NCBI GenBank assembly: GCA_035532475.1
Contig: DATKQY010000074.1
Location: 1 to 28,196, forward strand
Source: DATKQY01 sp035532475
Lineage (GTDB): Bacteria; Actinomycetota; Acidimicrobiia; Acidimicrobiales; Bog-793
Length of the DNA: 28,196 nucleotides
Direction of reading: 5' to 3'
The notes under the pieces are model-generated. The model saw only the letters and a program-made list of their open reading frames with translations, was not told the origin of the DNA and made no database searches. The position numbers and the translations under genes are program-made. Shown here piece by piece: positions 9,002 through 16,726 of this stretch (the stretch's first letter is position 1; every line of letters starts with the position of its first letter).

Positions 9002-9037
9002 CGGCCGCCGCCCGCCGTCAGCTCCGGGCGGCGGCCG
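9002..9037. terminator. Stem-loop across the convergent kinase/hydrolase junction
   Basis: A 12-base arm (9002-9013) pairs perfectly with 9026-9037 around a 12-base loop. The loop carries the stop codon of the minus-strand hydrolase gene (9018-9020), so the stem lies partly in its last codons. The position between two converging genes fits a bidirectional transcription end. There is no T-tract. Confidence 0.4.
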
Positions 9038-9725
9038 CCCGCACGAGCCAGGCGAAGAGCGAGGGGTCCTCCCCCTCCTCGGGGTGCCACTGCACAGCGA
9101 GCATGCCCGGCGCCCGCGGGTCCTCCACCGCCTCGACCGTCCCGTCCTCCCCCCAGGCGACGGCCTCGAGCCCCTCGGCGAGGCGGTCGATCCCCTGGTG
9201 GTGGTGGCAGGCAACGACGGTGCGTGTGCTCCCGAGCACCCGCGCGAGCAGGCTGTCCTCGAGGACCCGCACGGCGGTCCTCCCGAAGACCCCCGGGGCG
9301 GGACCGTGGTCCTCGCCCCCGACCACGTCGGGGAGGTGCTGGTGGAGGGTGCCGCCGCGCGCCACGTTGACGAGCTGCAGCCCCCGGCAGATCGCGAGGG
9401 TCGGCAGGCCCCGCTCGGCCGCCCGCTCCCACAGCGCCATCTCGTGCTCGTCGCGCGCCGCCTGGGGCGGCTGGGTCCTCGGGTGCGCCTCGGCCCCGTA
9501 GCGGGCGGGGTCGACGTCGGGGCCGCCCGAGAGGATGAGGGCGTCGAGGCGCGCGACGACGCTCGCCGCGTCACCCGCCGAGGGCAGGAGCACCGGGGCG
9601 CCGCCGGCCGCGGCGACGTGGCGCACGTAGGACAACGGCAGCAGCGCCGCCCGGGTGTGCCACACTCCCCAGCTCGCCTCGGCCTCGTAGGCCGAGATGC
9701 CGACGACGGGGACCCCCGTGGCCAT
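9018..9725 (-). CDS. puuD: Gamma-glutamyl hydrolase of class I glutamine amidotransferase fold (PuuD-like)
   Basis: This 235-residue peptidase C26 family member has the nucleophile C113 in AICRGLQLVN and H214/E216 in QWHPEEGED completing the triad. The oxyanion region is LSGGPDVDP. PuuD removes the glutamyl cap from gamma-glutamyl-GABA in the putrescine pathway; homologues hydrolyse other gamma-glutamyl amides. It is the last gene of the permease-ligase-dehydrogenase operon and its ATG shares an A with the SDR stop (TAATG), so it is translationally coupled. The substrate may be the gamma-glutamyl acid made by the upstream dehydrogenases; GABA is only one option. Confidence 0.9.
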   Translation of the reverse strand: MATGVPVVGISAYEAEASWGVWHTRAALLPLSYVRHVAAAGGAPVLLPSAGDAASVVARLDALILSGGPDVDPARYGAEAHPRTQPPQAARDEHEMALWERAAERGLPTLAICRGLQLVNVARGGTLHQHLPDVVGGEDHGPAPGVFGRTAVRVLEDSLLARVLGSTRTVVACHHHQGIDRLAEGLEAVAWGEDGTVEAVEDPRAPGMLAVQWHPEEGEDPSLFAWLVRAAAARS

Positions 9726-10492
9726 TACAGCGGCGTGACGTAGGCGGCGTGCACCCCGCCGTCGACGAGGAAGGTGGAGGCCGTGATGAACGAGGCGTCG
9801 TCGGAGGCGAGGAAGGCCGCCGCCGAGGCGATCTCCTCGGGCTCGGCGAAGCGCCCCATCGGGACGTGGACGAGGCGCCGCGCCGCGCGCTCGGGGTCCT
9901 TCGCGAACAGCTCTTGGAGCAGGGCCGTGTTCACCGGCCCGGGGCAGAGGGCGTTCACCCGGACGTTCTGGCGGGCGAACTGCACGCCGAGCTCGCGCGA
10001 CATCGCCAGCACGCCGCCCTTCGAGGCCGTGTAGGAGATCTGCGAGGTCGCCGCGCCGAGCACCGCGACGAACGAGGCCGTGTTGAGCACGGACCCGCCG
10101 CCGCGGGCGAGCAGGTGCGGGATGCCGTACTTGCAGCACAGGTAGACGCTCGTGAGGTTGACCTCCTGCACGCGGCGCCACGCGTCCAGCTCGGTCTCGA
10201 GGATGGAGTCGTCGTCTGGCGGCGAGATGCCGGCGTTGTTGAACAGCACGTCGATCCCGCCGTAGCCGTGGCTCGCCGCGGCGTACATCGCCTGGACGCT
10301 GGCGGGGTCCGTGACGTCGGCGTGCACGTACATCGCGCCGAGCCCCGCGGCGAGCGCCTCGCCCGCCGCGTCGGCGATGTCGGCGATGACGACCCGGGCA
10401 CCTTCGGCGCTGAAGCGCTCGGCGCTGGCGCGTCCGATGCCGCTCGCCGCGCCGGTGATCACCGCTACCTTGCCCTCGAGCCTGCCAGCCAC
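9725..10492 (-). CDS. Short-chain dehydrogenase/reductase
   Basis: This 255-residue classical SDR has the nucleotide motif TGAASGIG (13-20), D39 at the end of beta-2 (favouring NAD over NADP), NNAG (86-89), and N112, S140, Y154 and K158 of the catalytic tetrad. It should oxidise an alcohol or reduce a carbonyl in the cytosol. It lies between the aldehyde dehydrogenase and the gamma-glutamyl hydrolase, where an amine oxidase would be expected in a putrescine pathway. An attractive role is oxidation of a gamma-glutamylated amino alcohol to its aldehyde. The GTG start is 1 base after the aldehyde dehydrogenase stop, with GGAGGG 5 bases upstream. Confidence 0.93.
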   Translation of the reverse strand: MAGRLEGKVAVITGAASGIGRASAERFSAEGARVVIADIADAAGEALAAGLGAMYVHADVTDPASVQAMYAAASHGYGGIDVLFNNAGISPPDDDSILETELDAWRRVQEVNLTSVYLCCKYGIPHLLARGGGSVLNTASFVAVLGAATSQISYTASKGGVLAMSRELGVQFARQNVRVNALCPGPVNTALLQELFAKDPERAARRLVHVPMGRFAEPEEIASAAAFLASDDASFITASTFLVDGGVHAAYVTPL

Positions 10493-10493
10493 C

Positions 10494-11885
10494 TCAACCC
10501 TCCGTCGCGATGAAGACGTTCTTGACCTCGCTGAACCCGTCGAGCGCGTCCGGTCCGAGCTCCCGCCCGAGGCCCGACTGCTTGAAGCCCCCGAAGGGCG
10601 TCCAGTACCGCACCGACGAGTGCGAGTTGACCGAGAGCGTCCCGGTCTCGATGGCGCGTGCCACGCGCAGCGCCTTGCCGAGGTCGCGTGTCCACAGCGA
10701 CCCCGACAGCCCGTACGGCGTGTCGTTGGCGATCCGGACCGCCTCCGCCTCGTCGGCGAAGGGCACCACGGTGACGACCGGCCCGAAGATCTCCTCGCGA
10801 AACGCCGGCGCGTCCGGCGAGATCGGCGCGAGCACCGTCGGCGGGAACCAGAAGCCCGGCCCCTCCGGAGCGGCGCCCTGGAACGCCACCTCGGCGCCCT
10901 CGACGTAGCCGGCCACGACGTCGCGCTGGTGCGCGCTGATCAGTGGGCCCATCTCGCTCGCCGGGTCGGCCGGATCCGCCACCTTGACGGCGCGCACCGC
11001 GACCTCGAAGCGCTCCATGAACTGCTCGTAGACGCTCTCCTCCACGAGGACGCGTGTGCGCGCGCAGCAGTCCTGCCCCGCGTTGTCGAACACCGCGTAC
11101 GGCGCGCTGGCCGCCGCGCGCTCGAGGTCCGCGTCGGCGAAGACGATGTTGGCGCTCTTGCCCCCGAGCTCGAGCGTCACCCGCTTCACCTGCTCGGCGC
11201 AGCCCGCCATGATCGCCTTGCCGACCTCGGTCGAGCCGGTGAAGCAGATCTTGCGCACCGCGGGGTGCGACACGAAGCGCGAGCCGACGACCGAGCCCCT
11301 GCCCGGGATCACCTGGAACACGTCCTCGGGGATGCCGGCCTCGAGGGCGAGCTCGCCGAGGCGCATCGCCGTGAGCGGGGTCAGCTCGGCCGGCTTCAGC
11401 ACGACGGTGTTGCCGGCCGCGAGGGCCGGGGCGAAGCCCCACGAGGCGATCGGCATCGGGAAGTTCCACGGCACGATCACGCCGACGACCCCGAGCGGCT
11501 CGTGGAAGGTGATGTCGACGCCACCGGGGACCGGGATCTGGCGGCCGGCGTGGCGCTCGGGCGCCCCGGCGTAATAGGCGAGCACGTCACGGACGTTGCC
11601 CGCTTCCCAGCGCGCGTTGCTGATCGTGTGGCCCGCGTTCGCCACCTCGAGGCTCGCGAGCTCCTCGATCGCCCCGTCGACCGCCTCGGCGAAGCGGCGC
11701 AGCAGCCGCGCCCTGTCGCCGGGCCCGACCGCCCGCCAGGCCGGCGCGGCAGCCTCGACGCGCGCGATCGCCGAGTCGGTCTCCTCCAGCCCGGCGAGCG
11801 GCACCGTGGCGACGGCACGCTCGTCGGCCGGGTTGACCACGACATGCTCCGCCGTCGACGCGCCCATGCCCGTCGACCCGCTCAC
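10494..11885 (-). CDS. NAD(P)-dependent aldehyde dehydrogenase
   Basis: This aldehyde dehydrogenase oxidises an aldehyde to its carboxylate. Counting from ATG 11867, the NAD motif FTGSTEVG is at 209-216, the general base E233 is in LELGGKSAN, the nucleophile C267 is in GQDCCARTRV, and PWNF is near 133. It is 457 residues from ATG 11867 or 463 from GTG 11885; I give the GTG because it overlaps the ligase stop as GTGA, as at many junctions here. Neither start has a strong ribosome site. Either form is slightly short for the family, trimmed at the N-terminus. In the operon it would act on a gamma-glutamyl aldehyde, like PuuC. Confidence 0.93.
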   Translation of the reverse strand: MSGSTGMGASTAEHVVVNPADERAVATVPLAGLEETDSAIARVEAAAPAWRAVGPGDRARLLRRFAEAVDGAIEELASLEVANAGHTISNARWEAGNVRDVLAYYAGAPERHAGRQIPVPGGVDITFHEPLGVVGVIVPWNFPMPIASWGFAPALAAGNTVVLKPAELTPLTAMRLGELALEAGIPEDVFQVIPGRGSVVGSRFVSHPAVRKICFTGSTEVGKAIMAGCAEQVKRVTLELGGKSANIVFADADLERAAASAPYAVFDNAGQDCCARTRVLVEESVYEQFMERFEVAVRAVKVADPADPASEMGPLISAHQRDVVAGYVEGAEVAFQGAAPEGPGFWFPPTVLAPISPDAPAFREEIFGPVVTVVPFADEAEAVRIANDTPYGLSGSLWTRDLGKALRVARAIETGTLSVNSHSSVRYWTPFGGFKQSGLGRELGPDALDGFSEVKNVFIATEG

Positions 11886-13246
11886 ATGCGCTCGAAGCAG
11901 CGGAAACGCTCCCAGTCGGTCACCGCCGCGGAGAAGGCGGCGATCTCGACCCTGGCCATGTTGACGTAGTGGTCGACGACGTCGTCGCCGAACGCGGCGC
12001 GCGCGACGGCGCTCTCGTCGAACAGCTGCGCCGCTTCGCCCAACGAGGACGGGATGCGCGGGAGGTCGGCCGCGTAGGCGTTGCCGCCGAACGGGGGCGC
12101 CAGCTCGAGCTCGCGCTCGACACCGTGCAGCCCGCCCGCGACGAGCGCTGCGAGGGCGAGGTAGGGATTGACGTCGCCCCCCGGGACGCGGGTCTCGATC
12201 CTGAACGAGGGCCCATGGCCGATGACGCGAAAGGCGCACGTGCGGTTGTCGTAGCCCCACGCGACGGCCGTCGGGGCGAAGGAGCCCTCGACGAAGCGCT
12301 TGTAGCTGTTGACGTTCGGTGCCAGCAGGAAGGAGAGCTCGCGCACCGAGTCGAGCAGACCGGCGAGGAAGTGCTCGAAGACCGCCGAGCGGCCCTCACC
12401 GCCCGCTCCGGCGAACACCGGGGCACCGTCGGCGTCGCGGAGCGACAGGTGGATGTGGCAGGAGTTGCCCTCCCTGGCGTCGTACTTCGCCATGAAGGTC
12501 AGGCTGCACCCCTCCTGGGAGGCGATCTCCTTCGCGCCCTCCTTGTAGAGCGCGTGCTCGTCGGCCTTCTCGACCAGCCCCGAGTAGAGGAAGGCGATCT
12601 CGTGCTGGCCGAGGTTGCACTCGCCCTTGGCCGACTCGACGACCATGCCGGCCGCGCCCATCTCGTTGCGGATGCGCCGCAGCAACGGCTCGACGCGCCC
12701 GGTTCCGAGGATCGAGTAGTCGACGTTGTAGAGGTTGGCCGGCGTGAGGCCGCGGTACCCGTTCGTCCAGGCCTGCTCGTAGGTGTCGCGAAAGACGATG
12801 AACTCGAGCTCGGTGCCGCCGAGGCCGTGCCAGCCGCGCTCGGCGAGCCGGGCGGCCTGGGCCTTCAGCACCTGGCGTGGCGAGGGGCGCACGGGCGAGC
12901 CGTCCTCCCACTCCACGTCGGCGATGCACATCGCTGTGCCCTCGTTCCACGGCACGTGGCGCAGCGTCGCCATATCCGGCCGCATCACGAAGTCGCCGTA
13001 GCCGCGATCCCACGACGAGATCTCGTAGCCGCCCACCGTCGCCATGTCGACGTCGACGGCGAGGAGGTAGTTGCAGCCCTCCGTGGCGTGGCGCGCCACC
13101 TCGTCCAAGAAGAAGCGCGCCGCGAAGCGCTTGCCCTGCAGGCGCCCCTGCATGTCCGCGAAGGCCACCATGACGGTGTCGATGCTGCCCGCGTCGACGA
13201 GCTCGCTCAGCTCCTCGAGGCGAAGCCAGCCCTCCCGCGGCCTCAT
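11882..13246 (-). CDS. Glutamine-synthetase-family gamma-glutamyl-amine ligase (PuuA/GlnA4-like)
   Basis: This 454-residue member of the glutamine synthetase family has the small beta-grasp domain (about 10-110) and catalytic domain with metal ligands E146/E148 (TELEF), E209 and E216 (GECNLGQHEI), H264 (NSCHIH), R339 and E351 (FRIETRVPGG). The tyrosine adenylylation site of housekeeping GlnA is not evident. Genes of this type beside a permease, an aldehyde dehydrogenase and a PuuD-like hydrolase ligate glutamate to an amine instead of ammonia, using ATP. Known relatives act on putrescine, other polyamines or ethanolamine. ATG 13246 has GGAG 8 bases upstream; GTG 13252 is the alternative. It follows the permease by 30 bases. 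Confidence 0.92.
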   Translation of the reverse strand: MRPREGWLRLEELSELVDAGSIDTVMVAFADMQGRLQGKRFAARFFLDEVARHATEGCNYLLAVDVDMATVGGYEISSWDRGYGDFVMRPDMATLRHVPWNEGTAMCIADVEWEDGSPVRPSPRQVLKAQAARLAERGWHGLGGTELEFIVFRDTYEQAWTNGYRGLTPANLYNVDYSILGTGRVEPLLRRIRNEMGAAGMVVESAKGECNLGQHEIAFLYSGLVEKADEHALYKEGAKEIASQEGCSLTFMAKYDAREGNSCHIHLSLRDADGAPVFAGAGGEGRSAVFEHFLAGLLDSVRELSFLLAPNVNSYKRFVEGSFAPTAVAWGYDNRTCAFRVIGHGPSFRIETRVPGGDVNPYLALAALVAGGLHGVERELELAPPFGGNAYAADLPRIPSSLGEAAQLFDESAVARAAFGDDVVDHYVNMARVEIAAFSAAVTDWERFRCFERM

Positions 13247-13276
13247 CCGCACCGCTCCGTCATCGGACCCACTCCG

Positions 13277-14854
13277 TCAATCGACCTCCTCGAGCTCCTG
13301 CTCGATGTGGGCGAACTCCTGCTCGATCTTCTCGAGTTCGGCCACGTCGCCCTGAGCGCGGGGCCCAGTGAACCACTTGCGCGCACTGAGGAGCCAATAG
13401 CCCCCCGAGAAGACCAGCACGACGCCCACGGCGATCGGCGCGTAGTTGAAGGTGTCGCGGTTGATCGGGCTGAACTCCGGCAGCATAAAGAGGATCGCGA
13501 TGATCACGACCCAGACGACGCCGAGCCAGCCGATGAACGGGCTCCACTTGCCGAGGCTCCAGCCGCCACCCTCCCAGGTCTTGCCCTGCAGGCGTCGGAG
13601 CAGGGTCGGCGTCACGTAGGCGATGTAGAGCCCGATGGTGGCGATCGACGTCACGGCGCCGTAGGCGACGCCGCTCCACAGCGACGGGAGGGCGAGGATG
13701 AACGCGAACACGACGCAGAACCAGATGCTGTTCGTGGGCGTCCTCGTGCGCGGGTTGATGCGGTGCCAGAGCCGGTGGCCGGGCACCGCGCCGTCCCGGC
13801 TGAAGGCGTAGAGCATTCGGGAGTTCGCCGTGACCGAGGCCATGCCGCAGTAGGCCTGCGCCATGAACGCGATCACGAGCAGGAGCTCGGCACCGTGGCG
13901 GCCGATGGCGTCGGTCCAGATGAGCACGGGAGCGAACTCCTGAACGGCGTACTTCGAGTAGACCGCCGAGTTCGTCGGGATCACGAAGGTGATCGCGAGG
14001 ATGAGGATCCACCCCGCGATGAGGGAGACGACGATCGAGTTGACGATCCCCCGCGGAGCGGCGAAGCCGGCGTTCCTCGTCTCCTCGGACATGTGGGCGG
14101 AGGCGTCGTAGCCGGTGAACGTGTACTGCGCCATCAACAGCCCGATGAAGAAGACGTAGATCACGGAGTGGAAGCCCGAGAGGTTGACGAACTTCGTGAA
14201 GACGAACGAGGCCGAGGCGTGGTGACTCGGGACGAACGCGAGCACCCCCGCGATGATCGCCACGCCGAGGAGGTGCCACCAGACCGAGATGTCCGAGAGG
14301 AGGGCGACTACACGCACCCCGAAGGTGTTCAGGGCACCGTGGATCAACAGGATGCCCGCGTAGATGATCAGGACGTAGCCGGCCGTCGTCGGGTAGTTCG
14401 CCGTCATGTTGAGGAACGAGGTGAAGAAGAAGGCGAAGCCGTAGTCGATGCCGGCGGTGACCGCGACCTGGCCGAGAAGGTTGAACCACCCCGTGAACCA
14501 GCTCCAGGCGCCGGGTTGGTTCTTCGCGAGCTTCGCCGACCAGTAGTACAGCCCGCCTGCCGTCGGGTACGCCGAGGCGATCTCCGCCATCCCGAGGCCG
14601 ACGACCGTCGTCATGACGCCGACCAGGATCCAGCCCCAGACGATGTCGACCGGGCCGCCTTCTTGCATGCCGAAGAAGTAGAGCGTGAGGCAGCCGGACA
14701 GGACCGAGATGATCGTGAAGGACACCGCGAAGTTGGAGAAGCCGCCCATCCGCCGCCGCAGCTCCTGCGCGTAGCCGAGCGCGTGGAGCTTGGCGACGTC
14801 CTCGTCGACGGCGCCGGACGGGGAGTGTCCCGTCGTTCCCGGAACGGTTGCCAT
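13277..14854 (-). CDS. APC-superfamily amino acid/amine permease
   Basis: This 525-residue inner-membrane carrier has about twelve hydrophobic helices. The first bears GGFSNFAVSFTIISVLSG (37-54), and EIASAYPTAGGLYYW follows, both typical of the amino acid/choline transporter branch of the APC superfamily, which includes GABA and choline/ethanolamine carriers. The last 30 residues are acidic and helical (coiled-coil-like, EQEFAHIEQELEE). It is the first gene of the gamma-glutamylation operon and presumably brings in the amine. ATG 14854 is chosen because of a GAGGGGGTGG ribosome site; a TTG at 14902 would add 16 residues without one. Confidence 0.93.
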   Translation of the reverse strand: MATVPGTTGHSPSGAVDEDVAKLHALGYAQELRRRMGGFSNFAVSFTIISVLSGCLTLYFFGMQEGGPVDIVWGWILVGVMTTVVGLGMAEIASAYPTAGGLYYWSAKLAKNQPGAWSWFTGWFNLLGQVAVTAGIDYGFAFFFTSFLNMTANYPTTAGYVLIIYAGILLIHGALNTFGVRVVALLSDISVWWHLLGVAIIAGVLAFVPSHHASASFVFTKFVNLSGFHSVIYVFFIGLLMAQYTFTGYDASAHMSEETRNAGFAAPRGIVNSIVVSLIAGWILILAITFVIPTNSAVYSKYAVQEFAPVLIWTDAIGRHGAELLLVIAFMAQAYCGMASVTANSRMLYAFSRDGAVPGHRLWHRINPRTRTPTNSIWFCVVFAFILALPSLWSGVAYGAVTSIATIGLYIAYVTPTLLRRLQGKTWEGGGWSLGKWSPFIGWLGVVWVVIIAILFMLPEFSPINRDTFNYAPIAVGVVLVFSGGYWLLSARKWFTGPRAQGDVAELEKIEQEFAHIEQELEEVD

Positions 14855-14910
14855 CGCACCCACCCCCTCGCCGTGGTCCGACGAACCGGCCGCCGGCGTC
14901 AACCGACTAA

Positions 14911-14932
14911 TGGACTATTGCTGGTCCTTACC
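14911..14932 (-). promoter_or_regulatory. Candidate operator of the amine operon
   Basis: The segment contains GGT (14923-14925), CCTT and ACC (14930-14932), resembling the TGGTnnnACCA sites of FadR-like GntR/FCD regulators. An overlapping GGAC (14913-14916) and GTCC (14924-14927) inverted pair is also present. It lies just downstream of the predicted start of transcription, where a repressor would block RNA polymerase. The adjacent FCD regulator gene is the natural candidate to bind it. Confidence 0.4.
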
Positions 14933-14944
14933 GAGCTGGGCGCC

Positions 14945-14973
14945 ACTGTCGCAGGGGCGCCGGGCAGTGTCAA
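14945..14973 (-). promoter_or_regulatory. Promoter of the amine operon
   Basis: On the minus strand a perfect TTGACA (14973-14968) is followed by a 17-base spacer and GACAGT (14950-14945). Transcription would start near 14938, leaving a leader of about 80 bases before the permease ATG 14854. This is the best -35 box I found in the window. Confidence 0.5.
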
Positions 14974-14988
14974 GGCTTGTGCAGATGT

Positions 14989-15753
14989 TTAACCGAGGAA
15001 GGCTCGCAAGAGCGCGGCGGTCCCCTCCAGGTGGTCGGCCATCGCCGCGCGCGCCCCCTCGACGTCACCGCCGAGCAACGCCTCGACGATCGTCGCGTGC
15101 TGCTCGTTCGAGTGCGCGAGGTTGACCGCGAAGAGCGGGATCTGCTCGAGCAGGTCGTTGACGCGCATGCGGGCGTCGGCGACCGCGGCGACGAGCGACG
15201 GGGAGCCCGTCGCCTCGGCCACCGCCAGGTGCAGCCGGGAGTCCGCCCGGCGGTAGCCGCCCAGCTCGGCCAGCTGGCACTCGCGCAGCCTGCCCTCGAG
15301 GTGGGCGCGCTCGGCGGCGGGCTCGCGCCCTCGGCCGGCGAAGCGCGCCGCGGCCACGCCCACCGCACCGACCTCGAGGATGTCGCGCATCACGAGGGCG
15401 TCCGCCAGGCCGGCGTCGCCGGCCCCGGCCGGGCGCGGCAGGGCTGGCGCCGAGGCGTCGCGCGGTCGGGCGATGACGAAGGTCCCGCCGTGGCGCCCCC
15501 GGCGGGACTCCACGAGGCCGGCCTGCTGCAGGGCGCGGATCGCTTCGCGAAGCGTCATCCGGCTCACTTCGAGGCGCCCCGCCAGCTCGCGTTCGGGGGG
15601 CAGTCGCTCGCCCTCTTGGACGAGACCGAGCTTGACGACGCTCAGCAGGCGCTCGACGGTCTCCTCGAAGGCGTTGCCCGCCCGCACCGGCCGGAAGACC
15701 ACGTCCGTCGCGTCGGCCACCTCGGCCGCCCGTTCCACCAGCGGTTCGGTCAA
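14989..15753 (-). CDS. GntR-family transcriptional regulator with FCD domain
   Basis: This 254-residue regulator has an N-terminal winged helix (about 28-98) with EGERLPPERELAGRLEVSRM and TLREAIRALQQAGLVES. The FCD ligand-binding domain (about 115-250) has metal-site histidines visible in SRLHLAVAEATGS, NEQHATIVEALL and MADHLEG. FCD proteins bind small carboxylates or amines and usually repress neighbouring catabolic genes. The start is TTG 15753, where GGAGG sits 5 bases upstream; longer frames run into ygfZ. It is the gene immediately upstream of the permease operon (134 bases between stop and permease ATG), so it probably controls it. Confidence 0.92.
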   Translation of the reverse strand: MTEPLVERAAEVADATDVVFRPVRAGNAFEETVERLLSVVKLGLVQEGERLPPERELAGRLEVSRMTLREAIRALQQAGLVESRRGRHGGTFVIARPRDASAPALPRPAGAGDAGLADALVMRDILEVGAVGVAAARFAGRGREPAAERAHLEGRLRECQLAELGGYRRADSRLHLAVAEATGSPSLVAAVADARMRVNDLLEQIPLFAVNLAHSNEQHATIVEALLGGDVEGARAAMADHLEGTAALLRAFLG

Positions 15754-15790
15754 GCCCGCCTCCTCGCGCCGAGCCCCACGGCGCCGGGTC

Positions 15791-16726
15791 TCAGGGTACG
15801 AGGGGGAGCGCCTCGATGGCCACCTCGAGCTCGCCCGACGCCGAGGTGAGGACGCCAGAGGCCGGCGGGACGACCTCACGGCGCAGGTAGCCGAGCGCCA
15901 CCGGCGAGGAGGTCCGCGCCGACCAGGCCACGCTCGTCACCACACCGACCTCTCTGCCGTCGATCGCCACGGTGTCCCCCGCGCCCGGGAGCCGCTCGGG
16001 CGGCGACGCGGGGAAGACGAGGCCGCGGAGCAGCCGCGGGACGCGGTTGCCCCGCGCGTCGATGCGCGCCACGAGCTCCTGGCCGGTGTAGCAGCCCTTG
16101 GTGAAGCTGACCGTCCGCTCGACGATGCCGGCCTCCTGCGCGATCGTGCGATCGGTGAGCTCGCTGCCCATGCGGGGCTGGCCGGCCTCGATCCGGGCGG
16201 CCTCGAACGCCGTCCCGTCCCCCTCGGCGACGCCAGCGGGCAGGGTCGCCGACGGGCCGAGCAGGTCGACGCCGACCAGCCCGGGCCAGGCGACGGGGAT
16301 CGGGACCGTGTGGCGTTCGCCCCCGCTCGGACCGGCCGCGGCGAGCGCCGAAGCGCTGGCCGGGCCGCGCAGCTCGGCGAGCCGCCACGTCGCCTGCTCG
16401 AGATCTGCCTTGACGCGGATCTTGAAACGGCGCAGGCGCTCGAACGCCACGTCGCCCCAGCCCGCCTCGACGTCGACCAGGAGCTCCTCGGGCCCAAGCA
16501 GCGTCACGCGCACGTACGCCTCGAGCTTGCCCTGCACCGACAGGAGCAGCGCCTCGGCCGACTCCCCCGGCACGAGGGAGGCCACGTCCTGGCTGACCTG
16601 GCCCTGGACGTAAGAGAGGGCGTCGGGCCCGCTGACACGCACGACGTCGCGTCCGGCGACCCGGCCGACGACGCCGTCGTGGATCGCCGCGTAGGTCTCG
16701 GCCGCACCGAGGCGCGTCGCGCTCAC
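15791..16726 (-). CDS. ygfZ: Folate-binding YgfZ/GcvT-like protein
   Basis: This 311-residue protein has the aminomethyltransferase-like folate fold and the diagnostic YgfZ motif K210-G-C212-Y-T-G-Q-E (FTKGCYTGQELVARID). YgfZ proteins help maintain iron-sulfur enzymes in a tetrahydrofolate-dependent way; C212 is the conserved functional cysteine. The GTG start overlaps the trpE stop as GTGA, so it is coupled to trpE even though it has no known role in tryptophan synthesis. The N-terminal sequence DVVRVSGPDALSYVQGQVSQ matches the family. It ends 37 bases before the start of the FCD regulator. Confidence 0.92.
   Translation of the reverse strand: MSATRLGAAETYAAIHDGVVGRVAGRDVVRVSGPDALSYVQGQVSQDVASLVPGESAEALLLSVQGKLEAYVRVTLLGPEELLVDVEAGWGDVAFERLRRFKIRVKADLEQATWRLAELRGPASASALAAAGPSGGERHTVPIPVAWPGLVGVDLLGPSATLPAGVAEGDGTAFEAARIEAGQPRMGSELTDRTIAQEAGIVERTVSFTKGCYTGQELVARIDARGNRVPRLLRGLVFPASPPERLPGAGDTVAIDGREVGVVTSVAWSARTSSPVALGYLRREVVPPASGVLTSASGELEVAIEALPLVP

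Noticed and set aside
9018..14854. Naming the operon simply as putrescine (Puu) catabolism
   Set aside because: PuuB is missing and an SDR is present, so the substrate is left open.
11969..14992. A 1007-codon open frame on the plus strand
   Set aside because: It is the antisense shadow of the ligase and permease genes: low-complexity Arg/Asp/Glu/Val composition, no family motifs, and both genes beneath it are unmistakable.
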